From NCBI GenBank assembly GCA_025353305.1, contig JANXQX010000098.1, positions 1 to 17,910 of the forward strand: DNA of 17,910 nt, given 5' to 3'. Both the position numbers and the translations under genes were made by a program. Every line of letters starts with the position of its first letter. Position 1 is the stretch's first letter. Origin of the DNA: Holophagaceae bacterium (GTDB taxonomy: Bacteria > Acidobacteriota > Holophagae > Holophagales > Holophagaceae). Below the pieces are notes generated by a model, which was not told where the DNA came from, did not search any database, and worked only from the letters and a program-made list of their open reading frames with translations. Below, piece by piece: positions 1 to 7,118 of this stretch.

Positions 1-759
1 TTCCTGCTCCATCTTCTCGGCCATCATCTCCTTCATGGCGTCCTTCGTGGCACTGCTGTCGCCCTTGTCCTGGAAGGACTGGCGCCCCTCGAGGATGGAG
101 TCGGCGATGCGCTCGCTGAAGAGATGGATGGAGCGGATGGCATCGTCATTGGCGGGGATCACGTAGTCGATCTTGTCGGGGTCGCAGTTGGTGTCCACCA
201 AGGCCACGATCTTGAGGCCGATCTTGTTGGCTTCGGTGACGGCGATATCTTCCCGGTTGGGATCGATGACGAAGATCACGTCCGGCAGGCTGCGCATGTC
301 GCGGATGCCGGAGAAGGCGCTCACAAGCTTGTCCTTGTGGCGGGTCAGCGTCAGCTGCTCTTTCTTGCTCATGGCCGCGCTGCGGATGGGATCCGCCAGA
401 ATCGCCTCCATCTCCCGCAGCTTTTCCAGGGACTTCTTGATGGTGGAGAAGTTGGTGAGCATGCCGCCCAGCCAACGGTTGTTCACATAGAAGGCGCCGC
501 AACGGCCGGCCTGCTCGGCGATGAGTTCCTGGGCCTGGGGCTTGGTGGCCACGAACAGGAAGTTCTTGCCCTCGGCGGCCGACTTCGTCAAGAAGTTGGC
601 GGCGGTGTTCCAGAGGCGCAGGGTCTTCTGCAGGTCGATGATATAGATGCTGTTGCGGGCGCCGAAGATGTAGGGCTTCATCTTCGGGTTCCAGCGCTTG
701 GTCTGGTGGCCGAAGTGGACACCGGCTTCGAGCAGTTCTTTCATTTGGATGGCAGCCAT
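1..759 (-). CDS. rpsB: 30S ribosomal protein S2 (partial, C-terminus beyond the left edge)
   Basis: Structural protein of the small ribosomal subunit. Reading the minus strand from ATG at 759 gives 253 codons with no stop before the edge. The N-terminus carries the S2 signature 'HFGHQTKRWNPKM', followed by 'YIIDLQKTL', 'NNRWLGGMLTNF' and 'PDVIFVIDP', all typical of S2. The start is fixed by a perfect AGGAGG (765-770) 5 nt upstream. The canonical S2 core is about 230-240 residues, so the visible end, rich in Lys, Glu and Met ('KDAMKEMMAEKMEQE'), is part of a charged C-terminal tail that continues outside the window. It lies third in line after rplM and rpsI on the same strand, across a 171-nt spacer with two hairpins. 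In many bacteria tsf follows rpsB, but that region is not visible here. Confidence 0.97.
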   Translation of the reverse strand, partial: MAAIQMKELLEAGVHFGHQTKRWNPKMKPYIFGARNSIYIIDLQKTLRLWNTAANFLTKSAAEGKNFLFVATKPQAQELIAEQAGRCGAFYVNNRWLGGMLTNFSTIKKSLEKLREMEAILADPIRSAAMSKKEQLTLTRHKDKLVSAFSGIRDMRSLPDVIFVIDPNREDIAVTEANKIGLKIVALVDTNCDPDKIDYVIPANDDAIRSIHLFSERIADSILEGRQSFQDKGDSSATKDAMKEMMAEKMEQE

Positions 760-853
760 GATGGCCTCCTCAATCGTTGCGCGGCCCACGGTGGTGGCTG
801 GGGCGCGGTTGGGGATGAAGGTCTGGCCTCCGTTTTGGGAGGGGACCCGAATC

Positions 854-873
854 GGTTCCGGGAATCCGGAACC
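854..873 (-). promoter_or_regulatory. Perfect 8-bp hairpin in the rpsB leader
   Basis: GGTTCCGG (854-861) is exactly complementary to CCGGAACC (866-873) around a 4-nt loop. It lies about 95 nt upstream of the rpsB start in the rpsI-rpsB spacer. No T-run follows on either strand, so it does not look like a classical terminator. A role as an rpsB leader structure or RNA processing site is inferred. Confidence 0.5.
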
Positions 874-885
874 CGTGACACGCGA

Positions 886-908
886 ACGGGGAGATCCTGT
901 CTCCCCGT
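886..908 (-). promoter_or_regulatory. Perfect 9-bp hairpin just after rpsI
   Basis: ACGGGGAGA (886-894) pairs perfectly with TCTCCCCGT (900-908) around a 5-nt loop, 22 nt past the rpsI stop codon in transcript direction. The stem is strong and GC-rich but only TT follows it, so it could be a weak or partial terminator, a 3'-end stabiliser of the rplM-rpsI message, or part of the rpsB leader together with the neighbouring hairpin at 854-873. Confidence 0.5.
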
Positions 909-930
909 CGGTTGGAAAAGACCTGAAATA

Positions 931-1323
931 TTAACGCTTGCTGTACTGGAAACGCCGACGGGCGGCCTTCTGGCCGGGCTTCTTGCGTTCCTTCATGCGG
1001 GGATCGCGGGTCAGGAGACCGGCGCCGCGGAGAAGGCCTTTCAACTGTTCATTGTAGATCAGCAAAGCGCGGGAAACCCCCAGTCGGATGGCCGAGGCCT
1101 GTCCGGCGGAGCCACCACCGCTCACGGTGATGTGCATGTCCCATTTTCCGTCCATGTCGCTCAGCACCAGCGCCTGATGCACCATCATGCGGAGCACTGC
1201 ATTGGGGAAGAAATCCTCAAGGGTGCGGCCGTTGACGCTGATCTTGCCGGTACCGGGGCGCAGGAAAACGCGAGAAGCAGCGGTCTTGCGCCGGCCGGTT
1301 CCGTAGTACTGGTTGATTGCCAT
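931..1323 (-). CDS. rpsI: 30S ribosomal protein S9
   Basis: Small-subunit ribosomal protein whose basic C-terminal tail reaches toward the P-site tRNA. The 130-residue product has the same length as E. coli S9. It begins '[20 protein letters not shown]', contains '[19 protein letters not shown]', and ends with the basic tail '[13 protein letters not shown]', the canonical S9 ending (final Ser-Lys-Arg). The ATG at 1323 is preceded by a GAGG-type ribosome binding site. It follows rplM by 30 nt on the same strand, the standard L13-S9 pairing, so the two are almost certainly co-transcribed. Confidence 0.98.
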   Translation of the reverse strand: MAINQYYGTGRRKTAASRVFLRPGTGKISVNGRTLEDFFPNAVLRMMVHQALVLSDMDGKWDMHITVSGGGSAGQASAIRLGVSRALLIYNEQLKGLLRGAGLLTRDPRMKERKKPGQKAARRRFQYSKR

Positions 1324-1353
1324 GTTTCCCTCGACGAATTTTCTGGATTTGAA

Positions 1354-1791
1354 TTAAAGCTTGATCTGCATGGGTTCTGGGGACTGGGCCGCCTGCTGGT
1401 GATCCGGGCCTTCGTAGACCTTGAGCTTGCGGTACATCGCCCGGCCCAAGGGGCCCTTGGGCAGCATGCCCTTCACGGCGGACTCGATGATGCGGCTGGG
1501 GAAAGTCTTCTGCATGACATCGGCTCGGATCTCTTTCATGGCGCCCGGACGGGTGGTCATGACGCGGCGGTAGATCTTTTGCGTGGTCTTCTTGCCGGTC
1601 AGCACGGCCTTGGCGGCGTTGATCACCACGACATGATCGCCGGTGTCCAGAAAGGGCGTCCAGGTGGGCTTGTTCTTGCCCGAAAGCACTTCCGCCACGG
1701 CCGACGACAGACGGCCCACGGTCATCCCGGTGGCGTCCACAAGGAACCACTTGCGCTTGATCTCTTGGCCCTTAGGGAAATAGGTGCTCAT
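1354..1791 (-). CDS. rplM: 50S ribosomal protein L13
   Basis: Early-assembling large-subunit ribosomal protein. I chose ATG 1791, giving 145 residues (E. coli has 142), because L13 homology starts there: 'MSTYFPKGQEIKRKWFLVDA' followed by 'GMTVGRLSSAVAEVLSGK'. A GGAG motif lies about 8 nt upstream. The frame is open for 36 more codons upstream, but that stretch is not L13-like and contains the promoter candidate. Other family features are 'GDHVVVINAAK', 'KIYRRVMTTRPGAMKE' and 'AVKGMLPKGPLGR'. It is first of the rplM-rpsI-rpsB group. Confidence 0.97.
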   Translation of the reverse strand: MSTYFPKGQEIKRKWFLVDATGMTVGRLSSAVAEVLSGKNKPTWTPFLDTGDHVVVINAAKAVLTGKKTTQKIYRRVMTTRPGAMKEIRADVMQKTFPSRIIESAVKGMLPKGPLGRAMYRKLKVYEGPDHQQAAQSPEPMQIKL

Positions 1792-1872
1792 TTTGCTGCT
1801 CCGAATCAACAATCCTTCAACGACAATCCGTCCTGGCAAACCCCCCAATCGGCGGGAACGCAAGAAAAAGAG

Positions 1873-1899
1873 ATTATCGCTCGATGCCAATGGGGTCAA
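1873..1899 (-). promoter_or_regulatory. Candidate sigma-70-type promoter of rplM-rpsI(-rpsB)
   Basis: On the minus strand TTGACC (1899-1894, 5 of 6 to the -35 consensus) and GATAAT (1878-1873, 5 of 6 to the -10 consensus) are separated by 15 bp, about 80 nt before the rplM start. The spacer is shorter than the ideal 17 bp, which lowers confidence. Its position between the end of the pseG-like gene and rplM fits. Confidence 0.5.
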
Positions 1900-1956
1900 G
1901 GAGAAGTTTCAGGAATAAGCCCTGTGATATGGGCCGTTAACCAGCGGGAGCCTGCG

Positions 1957-3027
1957 TCATCCCTGGAGCGCCCATAGTTCCCGGGCGATGCGCGAAGCCC
2001 CCAGACCGTCCACCAGGGACCGGCCATCGCGGCTCTGCTCATTGCGGCTGTCCTGGCCTTCGGGACCCAACCACTGCTCCAGGGCTTTTGTGGTGATATC
2101 CAGGCCGGCCTCCGGCCCCACCCCCAGATCGAAGCAGGCCGAAGCCTGGGCCAGATCCGCCAGAATGCGATGCTGCCGCTCATTCTGGCCCCACGCCGCC
2201 ACGGGAATGCCAAGGCAGAGGGCTTCGGTCAGCGCCACGCCGGCACTGCACCACAGGGCGTCATAGTCAGGAAGCAATTGCGTGAGATTCGGCAGGCTCT
2301 TGTGGATCGAACACCCGGGAAAGGGTTTGGCCTGGATCCCGACCGGAGCCAGGATCGTGCAGGTGCCCTGCCATCGGTCCTCAAGAACCAGCCGCTCCAG
2401 CACCTTGAAAGACCGCTGGGCCAGGCCCGCGCCATCGCTGCCGCCGAAGGTCACCAGCAGCCGATGTACGGCCAGGGGTTGCAGTGGCTGACGCTTGGGC
2501 CTCCGTTCCAGAGCCATGCCACCCACCACTGCAAAGCGGGTGCCGCGGAGCACACGGCAATTCCCATGCTGGCCCTCAAAGGGCCGCACCTTGCGCCCAT
2601 TCAATTGCTTCATCGGATGATCAGGAAAGTCCACCCCTTCCAGGAAAGGCTGGAAGAGCAGATCAGCACTTTCATGGGCATCCCCATCGTCCTCCATCAC
2701 CGCTACTTTCAGGGGTCTAAGGGCTTCGATTTGCGCGTGATCCAGATCCCATAGATCCAGCAGCACCACCTTGGACTTGGCCGCGAGTTCCTTGGGCAAC
2801 GGCGCGGCGGAATCCGTGCCGAGATCCAGAGCCTCGCAGGGCAACGCCTCTCCCGTGAAGGGGTGCCGTCCTGAGCCCACCCGGCGGGCCAACTCATCGC
2901 CGGAAGCGGCAATGGTGGCGGTCCCACCCATGGCCTGCCAGGCCTCTTCGATGGCCATCGCCCGGGCCACATGCCCAAGGCCTAACCGAAGATCGGCGTG
3001 GACGCGGATGATCAGGTGAGGCTGCAT
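1957..3027 (-). CDS. PseG-like UDP-sugar hydrolase / GT-B fold glycan enzyme
   Basis: The product (356 residues from ATG 3027) resembles PseG, which removes UDP from a 2,4-diacetamido-trideoxy-altrose intermediate in pseudaminic acid synthesis, and more generally the MurG-like GT-B fold. The N-terminus 'IIRVHADLRLGLGHVARAMA' matches the family's R-x-D/H-A...G-x-G-H-x-x-R motif, with His19 in the place of the PseG catalytic His. A second nucleotide-binding half is marked by 'LLVTFGGSDGAG' and 'SAGVALTEALCLGIPVAAWG'. A TTG at 3060 would add 11 residues, but homology begins at the ATG and neither start has a good ribosome binding site. No other pseudaminic acid genes are nearby, so the exact substrate is uncertain. 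It ends 165 nt before rplM. Confidence 0.7.
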   Translation of the reverse strand: MQPHLIIRVHADLRLGLGHVARAMAIEEAWQAMGGTATIAASGDELARRVGSGRHPFTGEALPCEALDLGTDSAAPLPKELAAKSKVVLLDLWDLDHAQIEALRPLKVAVMEDDGDAHESADLLFQPFLEGVDFPDHPMKQLNGRKVRPFEGQHGNCRVLRGTRFAVVGGMALERRPKRQPLQPLAVHRLLVTFGGSDGAGLAQRSFKVLERLVLEDRWQGTCTILAPVGIQAKPFPGCSIHKSLPNLTQLLPDYDALWCSAGVALTEALCLGIPVAAWGQNERQHRILADLAQASACFDLGVGPEAGLDITTKALEQWLGPEGQDSRNEQSRDGRSLVDGLGASRIARELWALQG

Positions 3028-3094
3028 GGGTTCCGGAAAGGGTAGCTCAAGTCTAGCCAATCAGGAGAATCGGGGAAGTGGCGTTCGTTTGGGT

Positions 3095-3850
3095 ATGGTG
3101 GAAGAACTTATTCCTGGAGCCACCTTGACCAGCGCATCTTCTTCCAACCCGAATGTGAGCCCAAGCGAGAACCAGATGAAGGAGGCGGCCCCGGGTGCAA
3201 AAACGGGCCGGATCTGCGGCATCCTGGCCATCGTCCTGGCCCTCACCTGCGTGGGCATCCCCATCGCGATCATCCTCGGCATCATCGCTATCGTGAAGAC
3301 CGGCAAGGCCAGGGGGCTGGCCCGCAGCTACCCCGAGACCTATGAGATGCCGAACAGCGCAGGCCTCATCCTGGGCATCGTGGGCCTGTGCCTGCCCATC
3401 GTGATGCTGCCTTTCGCGGGCATCGTCAGCGCCATCGCCGTCCCCGCGCTGCTGGGCCAACGGGCACGGGCACGGGACCACGCCCTGATGGTCCAGTGGG
3501 CCCAGGTCCGATCCCGGGCCGAAATCATGGCCATGGAATCCCATACTTCCGGAACCCGCCCCCTCAGGGGAGAGGAGGCCATCACTCTACTGATGGCAGA
3601 CACTTCCCTGAAGGCCCTGAAGAATACGCATAACCCAGGAGAGGCCGTGCTCATCAACGGCCCTGAGCCCCGCCCCGGCACCATCGCCCTCAGTCCTGCC
3701 GAGGAGATCGGGGCAGATGGGACGGTCCACTCCTCGGTTGTCCTGCGAGCCCATTTTGGCCCCGCCAACAAGCCGGCCCTTCGGGAGGAAAAGATCAAAC
3801 TGGGCACGACACCATCGGCGCAGCGCTTCACCGATGTGCCCAACCACTGA
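3095..3850 (+). CDS. Membrane protein with DUF4190-like region and pilin-like stem
   Basis: Function unknown. From ATG 3095 the product is 251 residues. It has a Ser/Asn/Pro-rich disordered start, a Gly/Ile/Leu-rich membrane segment (about residues 40-67, beginning 'CGILAIVLALTCVGIP' and ending in 'KTGKARG') typical of DUF4190-type proteins, then a second hydrophobic segment (about 89-120). That second segment runs into 'FAGIVSAIAVPALLGQRARA', which looks like the N-terminal helix of type IV pilin-like proteins. There is no prepilin Gly-Phe-Thr-Leu-type cleavage site. The C-terminal ~110 residues are soluble and probably extracytoplasmic. The start is uncertain: ATG 3095 has no ribosome binding site, while an in-frame TTG at 3125 has GGAG 5 nt upstream, and ATG 3176 is another option. 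It is convergent with the carbonic anhydrase gene (18 nt apart). Confidence 0.75.
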   Translation: MVEELIPGATLTSASSSNPNVSPSENQMKEAAPGAKTGRICGILAIVLALTCVGIPIAIILGIIAIVKTGKARGLARSYPETYEMPNSAGLILGIVGLCLPIVMLPFAGIVSAIAVPALLGQRARARDHALMVQWAQVRSRAEIMAMESHTSGTRPLRGEEAITLLMADTSLKALKNTHNPGEAVLINGPEPRPGTIALSPAEEIGADGTVHSSVVLRAHFGPANKPALREEKIKLGTTPSAQRFTDVPNH

Positions 3851-3868
3851 CCAGCCTTCGGGGCCCTT

Positions 3869-4450
3869 TTACGGGTAAGGATGCCCGTCCTTGAACCCTG
3901 GCTGCGGGTCAGCAATCACAGGCGCTTCTGCGATGGGCCAGCCATCCTTGAAGTAGGCCTCTTTGTAGCGGACGTAACGGAACCAGACACTGGCCACGAA
4001 CAGGCGGTGGTCCTCGCCGAGATCTTTTTTCACCACGGCGGGCCACCCTGCCACGAGCGTGTGGGGCGGTGCATGAAAGCCCTCGCGCAGCAGTGAACCG
4101 GCAGCCACCAGGCAGCCTTCCCCGATGACCGCACCGTCCATGATCGTGGTGCTCATGCCCACCAGTACGCCCCGTCCGAGCGTGCAGCCGTGGAGCATCA
4201 CGTTGTGGGCGATGGATACCTCGTCGCCGATGATCGTCGGCCACTTGTGGTTCGTGACGTGGATGCAACTCATGTCCTGGATGTTGGTGCGCGCGCCGAT
4301 CTGCACATAATTCACATCGCCGCGAACAACGCAGTTGAACCAGACGGAACTGTCGTCGCCGATCTCAACGTCCCCCAACACCAACGCAGAGTCCGCCACA
4401 AAAATGCGCTGCCCGAGCTTCGGTGCCATGCCTTGGAAGGGTCTGATCAC
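3869..4450 (-). CDS. Gamma-class carbonic anhydrase family protein (YrdA/PaaY-like)
   Basis: A left-handed beta-helix protein of 193 residues, the usual size for the YrdA/PaaY/CaiE branch of gamma-carbonic anhydrases, likely a trimeric metalloenzyme interconverting CO2 and bicarbonate. Hexapeptide repeats run through the first 140 residues (for example 'VVRGDVNYVQIGARTNIQD', 'IIGDEVSIAHNVMLHGCTLG'). The three metal-binding His residues are present: His64 in 'CIHVT', His82 and His87 in 'AHNVMLHGC'. The start is GTG at 4450, supported by a GAGG motif 6 nt upstream. The next Met (residue 8) lacks a usable site. It is divergent from the antiporter gene across 80 nt, which suggests a shared role in CO2/bicarbonate and pH balance, though that is inferred. 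Actual anhydrase activity varies within this branch. Confidence 0.9.
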   Translation of the reverse strand: MIRPFQGMAPKLGQRIFVADSALVLGDVEIGDDSSVWFNCVVRGDVNYVQIGARTNIQDMSCIHVTNHKWPTIIGDEVSIAHNVMLHGCTLGRGVLVGMSTTIMDGAVIGEGCLVAAGSLLREGFHAPPHTLVAGWPAVVKKDLGEDHRLFVASVWFRYVRYKEAYFKDGWPIAEAPVIADPQPGFKDGHPYP

Positions 4451-4479
4451 GGGTTGCCTCTACCAGGAATCTTCCCAGC

Positions 4480-4508
4480 ATTTTATGGATTCAGACACCA
4501 GCAACCAA
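4480..4508 (-). promoter_or_regulatory. Candidate promoter of the gamma-carbonic anhydrase gene
   Basis: On the minus strand TTGGTT (4508-4503) and TAAAAT (4485-4480, 5 of 6 to the -10 consensus) are spaced by 17 bp, 30 nt before the GTG start. The -35 box is weak. It lies in the 80-nt spacer shared with the divergent antiporter gene, for which I see no convincing promoter. Confidence 0.4.
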
Positions 4509-4530
4509 TCCACGCCCCTATCATTGCGAC

Positions 4531-5802
4531 ATGACTTTTGCCCTGCTGATGGCTGATCCCCTATCCTCCACCCTCGGTCTGCTGGCGCTCCTTTGGTTGG
4601 CGGCGAAAGTTGGCGGCGAGCTTGCGATCCGCGCGAAGGTCCCGGCGGTTGCGGGTGAACTGGCGCTGGGCCTCGTGCTGGCAGGCCTGCATCGGCAATT
4701 CATTTCATTCCCCGATGTCACATTGAACATCGCGGCGGGCTTGCTGGCCAACCTTGGCATCGTGGTCCTAATGTTCGCGGTGGGGCTTGAAAGCACGGTG
4801 CCGCAGATGCTGAAGAGCGGTGCCGCGTCCCTGAGGGTGGCACTCATCGGCGTGGCTGCGCCCATGGCCCTGGGCCTGGGCTGCGCGGCGCTGGTTCTGC
4901 CCAAGGGAACGCCTTTTGTCGTGGGTCTTTTCATCGGCGCCTGCCTTTGCGCCACCAGCATCGCCATCAGCGCCCAGGTGCTCCGCGAAAAGGGCGCCGC
5001 GAAAACAACAGAAGGCTACATCATCGTGGGCGCCGCGGTCCTGGATGACATCCTGGGCCTGCTGGTGCTGGTGCTGGTGTCGGACCTGGTGAAGGCCTCG
5101 GACGGCGGCGGCCTGCCATGGAGCGGCCTGGCGCGCACGCTCGGATTGGCCCTGGGGTTTCTGGCCGTGGCGCTGACCCTTGGCCGGTTCGTCACGCCCC
5201 ACCTGTTCCGGCTGGCCAACCGTTTCCGCAGCGAGCAGGTGCTGCTGCCCCTCAGCCTGGGCTTCGCCTTCCTGCTGGCCTACCTGGGCAATCTCGCGGG
5301 CCTTGCCAGCATCGTGGGCGCCTACGCGGCGGGACTCATCCTGGAACCTGCGCACGTGAAGGTCCTCGAGGAACGTGAACTCCACAGCCTTGAAGACCTG
5401 GTGCACCCGCTGGTCTCAGTGCTGGCGCCGCTCTTTTTCGTGCTCATGGGCGCGAAGGTGGATGTGGGCGCGCTGCTCCAAGCGAAGACGCTGCTCTTCG
5501 CCTTCGTTCTTGCGGCGCTGGGCGTGCTCGGAAAATGGGTGGCTGGCTATGGCGGCGGGAAACCCCTTCGCGCTTCCATCATCGGCTGGGGCATGGTGCC
5601 GCGGGGCGAAGTCGGCCTCATCTTCGTGGCCGCGGGCGCGCAGTTGTCGCTCAACGATTCGCCCCTATTAAGCGCCGCAGTCCAGGCCGCCATCGTGGGT
5701 GCCATCCTGCTCACGACATTGGCCGGACCCATCGGGCTGGCCTGGGCGCTACGCCGGAATAACGATCCGCCTGAAACACAAGAGCCGGACCTTCACCCAT
5801 AA
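4531..5802 (+). CDS. Cation/proton antiporter, CPA2 (Kef/NapA-type) family
   Basis: An inner-membrane monovalent cation:proton antiporter of 423 residues with about 12-13 hydrophobic segments covering almost the whole length. The paired transport aspartates typical of the family are Asp172-Asp173 in 'GAAVLDDILGLLVL', preceded by the conserved 'LCATSIAISAQVLREKG'. Near the end, 'GWGMVPRGEVGLIF' contains the conserved basic residue and Glu of the family (Arg358, Glu360). There is no C-terminal TrkA-N/RCK regulatory domain, so it is a short transporter rather than full KefB/KefC. ATG 4531 has no clear ribosome binding site, and Met7 (4549) is an alternative. Whether it moves Na+ or K+ cannot be read from the sequence. 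Its last codons contain one copy of a 23-bp direct repeat (5732-5754). Confidence 0.9.
   Translation: MTFALLMADPLSSTLGLLALLWLAAKVGGELAIRAKVPAVAGELALGLVLAGLHRQFISFPDVTLNIAAGLLANLGIVVLMFAVGLESTVPQMLKSGAASLRVALIGVAAPMALGLGCAALVLPKGTPFVVGLFIGACLCATSIAISAQVLREKGAAKTTEGYIIVGAAVLDDILGLLVLVLVSDLVKASDGGGLPWSGLARTLGLALGFLAVALTLGRFVTPHLFRLANRFRSEQVLLPLSLGFAFLLAYLGNLAGLASIVGAYAAGLILEPAHVKVLEERELHSLEDLVHPLVSVLAPLFFVLMGAKVDVGALLQAKTLLFAFVLAALGVLGKWVAGYGGGKPLRASIIGWGMVPRGEVGLIFVAAGAQLSLNDSPLLSAAVQAAIVGAILLTTLAGPIGLAWALRRNNDPPETQEPDLHP
5732..5754 (+). repeat. 23-bp direct repeat, copy 1 (3' end of the antiporter gene)
   Basis: This 23-nt stretch, starting TCGGGCTGGCC and ending CGCTACGC, is identical to 7096-7118. 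Here it encodes the 'IGLAWALR' segment near the antiporter C-terminus. The two copies lie 1364 bp apart in the same orientation and bracket the secreted hypothetical gene. A chance exact match of this length in 18 kb is very unlikely. Confidence 0.85.
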
Positions 5803-5891
5803 GCCGCATTCAGGAAGACGCGATGGGTAAATCGCCATGTAACCGTCCCCATCTCAGCCGAAGCCGCATGCTCACTGTGCGATGATAGACC

Positions 5892-6974
5892 ATGTCCTCC
5901 AAGCCAATCCGCCTGTTATTCGGGTTGCTGCTGCCAATGCTGGCCGCGGCCCAAAATCCCATCGGTTACCTGAGATCCGGTTTCGAAGGTCAGCAATGGT
6001 GGGACGGGAACCGGCTGTTCACGACGAACTCTCCGGTGGTGACCGAGGAGAGGCCTGGCCAGAAGGCCCGAAGTCACAAGCCCCCCGGCTTTTTCCGGCA
6101 GGTGGTCAAGGGCGTCGCCTACGCCACCCAAAAGGTCCAAGGAGAAGTTCCCAAGCTCTGGATTTGCCGCACCACAGATTTGGAACACTGGGAGAAGCTG
6201 GTCTATTTCGAGAATCCTGGATTCAAGGTGCTGGACCTCTGCCCGCTGGAGAATGGGCGCTACCTAGTGCTGAGCGGTTTCTGGCCATGGATCAAGGATG
6301 GAAAGGCCGCTCCTTGGGCCATCTGGAAGCCCAACGAAACAGGAAAACTGGAACTTGCGTCGCTGGAAAACGGAGGCTTGGATCTCTACGATGTGCGGAG
6401 GGTTCCCGCGAAGGAGCCGGGCGAGCCCCCCGCGGAGGTGGCCGAGCCCAAGCCTGGAATGGAGTCTGCGGCCATGGAACTGGGCCTGACCTTTTTCACG
6501 CAGGTGGAAGGCGGCGTCGCGGTGGTCTGGGTGAGTCAGGGGAAGGTCCTGGTCTTCAGCGGCGAAGACGGCCGTTGGCGGCGCACCGGCACGCTATTCC
6601 CGAGCATGGAGGACTCTGCCCACGCCAAGAAGCCCAAGCCCTTGGTCTTTCTAGGTTCCCGTCCCACTCAGAATGGCCATCTGCTCTTGGCCAGCCGCTC
6701 CGAAGACGCGGTGCTGCACGCCCAGGCCTTCTTCCCCGCGCCCGCGCCCCTGGGCGCCGACGACCGGGATCCCAAAGACGACGAGACGGCCCACAACAAG
6801 GAACTGGAAGCCTTTCCCGAGATTTTCTGGTGGGACTTCGATCCGGTCACGGCGCATTTTGTGCGGCAAAACCCGCCGCCCGCGGGCATGCCAGATAAAA
6901 TTCTCAAGGCCTCCATCTTTGAATCCTTCAACTTCTGGATGAATGTGAAAGACCAGCCCATCCTGAGCCGATGA
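5892..6974 (+). CDS. Secreted protein of unknown function
   Basis: I do not recognise a family. The 360-residue product has a clear Sec signal peptide (about residues 1-20: basic start, then 'LLFGLLLPMLAAAQ' with an Ala-x-Ala type cleavage site), so it is exported to the periplasm or beyond. The mature part is rich in Trp, aromatic and short beta-like segments. One of these, 'TTDLEHWEKL', recalls the Asp-x-x-x-Trp turns of beta-propeller and glycosidase-like proteins, but this is only a resemblance. The Pro/Glu-rich stretch around residue 175 looks like a linker. ATG 5892 lacks a good ribosome binding site. The gene sits alone, 89 nt after the antiporter and convergent with the iminopeptidase gene, and is bracketed by the 23-bp direct repeat, which raises the possibility of acquisition. 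Confidence 0.75.
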   Translation: MSSKPIRLLFGLLLPMLAAAQNPIGYLRSGFEGQQWWDGNRLFTTNSPVVTEERPGQKARSHKPPGFFRQVVKGVAYATQKVQGEVPKLWICRTTDLEHWEKLVYFENPGFKVLDLCPLENGRYLVLSGFWPWIKDGKAAPWAIWKPNETGKLELASLENGGLDLYDVRRVPAKEPGEPPAEVAEPKPGMESAAMELGLTFFTQVEGGVAVVWVSQGKVLVFSGEDGRWRRTGTLFPSMEDSAHAKKPKPLVFLGSRPTQNGHLLLASRSEDAVLHAQAFFPAPAPLGADDRDPKDDETAHNKELEAFPEIFWWDFDPVTAHFVRQNPPPAGMPDKILKASIFESFNFWMNVKDQPILSR

Positions 6975-7095
6975 GTTTTCAGTACCTCAGTCCCGCTCGA
7001 TTCCCGAGGGCGGATTCAAGCACCTCAAGAAGGCGCCAGCCCCAACGAGTTGAATTTTAATCTCGCGCCATAGCCCCGGATCAAGGTGCGAACCT

Positions 7096-7118
7096 TCGGG
7101 CTGGCCTGGGCGCTACGC
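7096..7118 (+). repeat. 23-bp direct repeat, copy 2 (overlaps the end of the iminopeptidase gene)
   Basis: Identical to 5732-5754. This copy covers the last codons and the stop of the minus-strand iminopeptidase gene and extends into the spacer. Just beside it, AAGGT (7083-7087) and ACCTT (7092-7096) can form a small hairpin with a 4-nt loop. The rest of the 138-nt convergent spacer (6975-7112) shows no gene. Confidence 0.85.

Noticed and set aside
124..1977. 617-codon open frame on the plus strand across rpsB, rpsI and rplM
   Set aside because: It is antisense to three unmistakable ribosomal protein genes; high GC and their codon bias leave the opposite frame open. The translation is low-complexity Gly/His/Asp-rich with no family features.
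3028..3060. Extended TTG start for the PseG-like protein
   Set aside because: The 11 extra residues are not family-like and no ribosome binding site precedes the TTG; the ATG at 3027 begins where the homology begins.
4515..4530. TATCAT as a -10 box for the antiporter gene
   Set aside because: It lies only a few bases before the ATG and has no -35 box at a suitable distance.
5882..6898. 338-codon open frame overlapping the secreted hypothetical gene in another frame
   Set aside because: Its translation is Arg/Gly/Pro-rich as expected for a shadow frame, whereas the 5892-6974 frame has a proper signal peptide and normal composition.
6975..7112. Possible degraded second antiporter gene in the convergent spacer
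   Set aside because: Only the 23-bp repeat is shared; sequence on its left shows no further resemblance to the antiporter gene.
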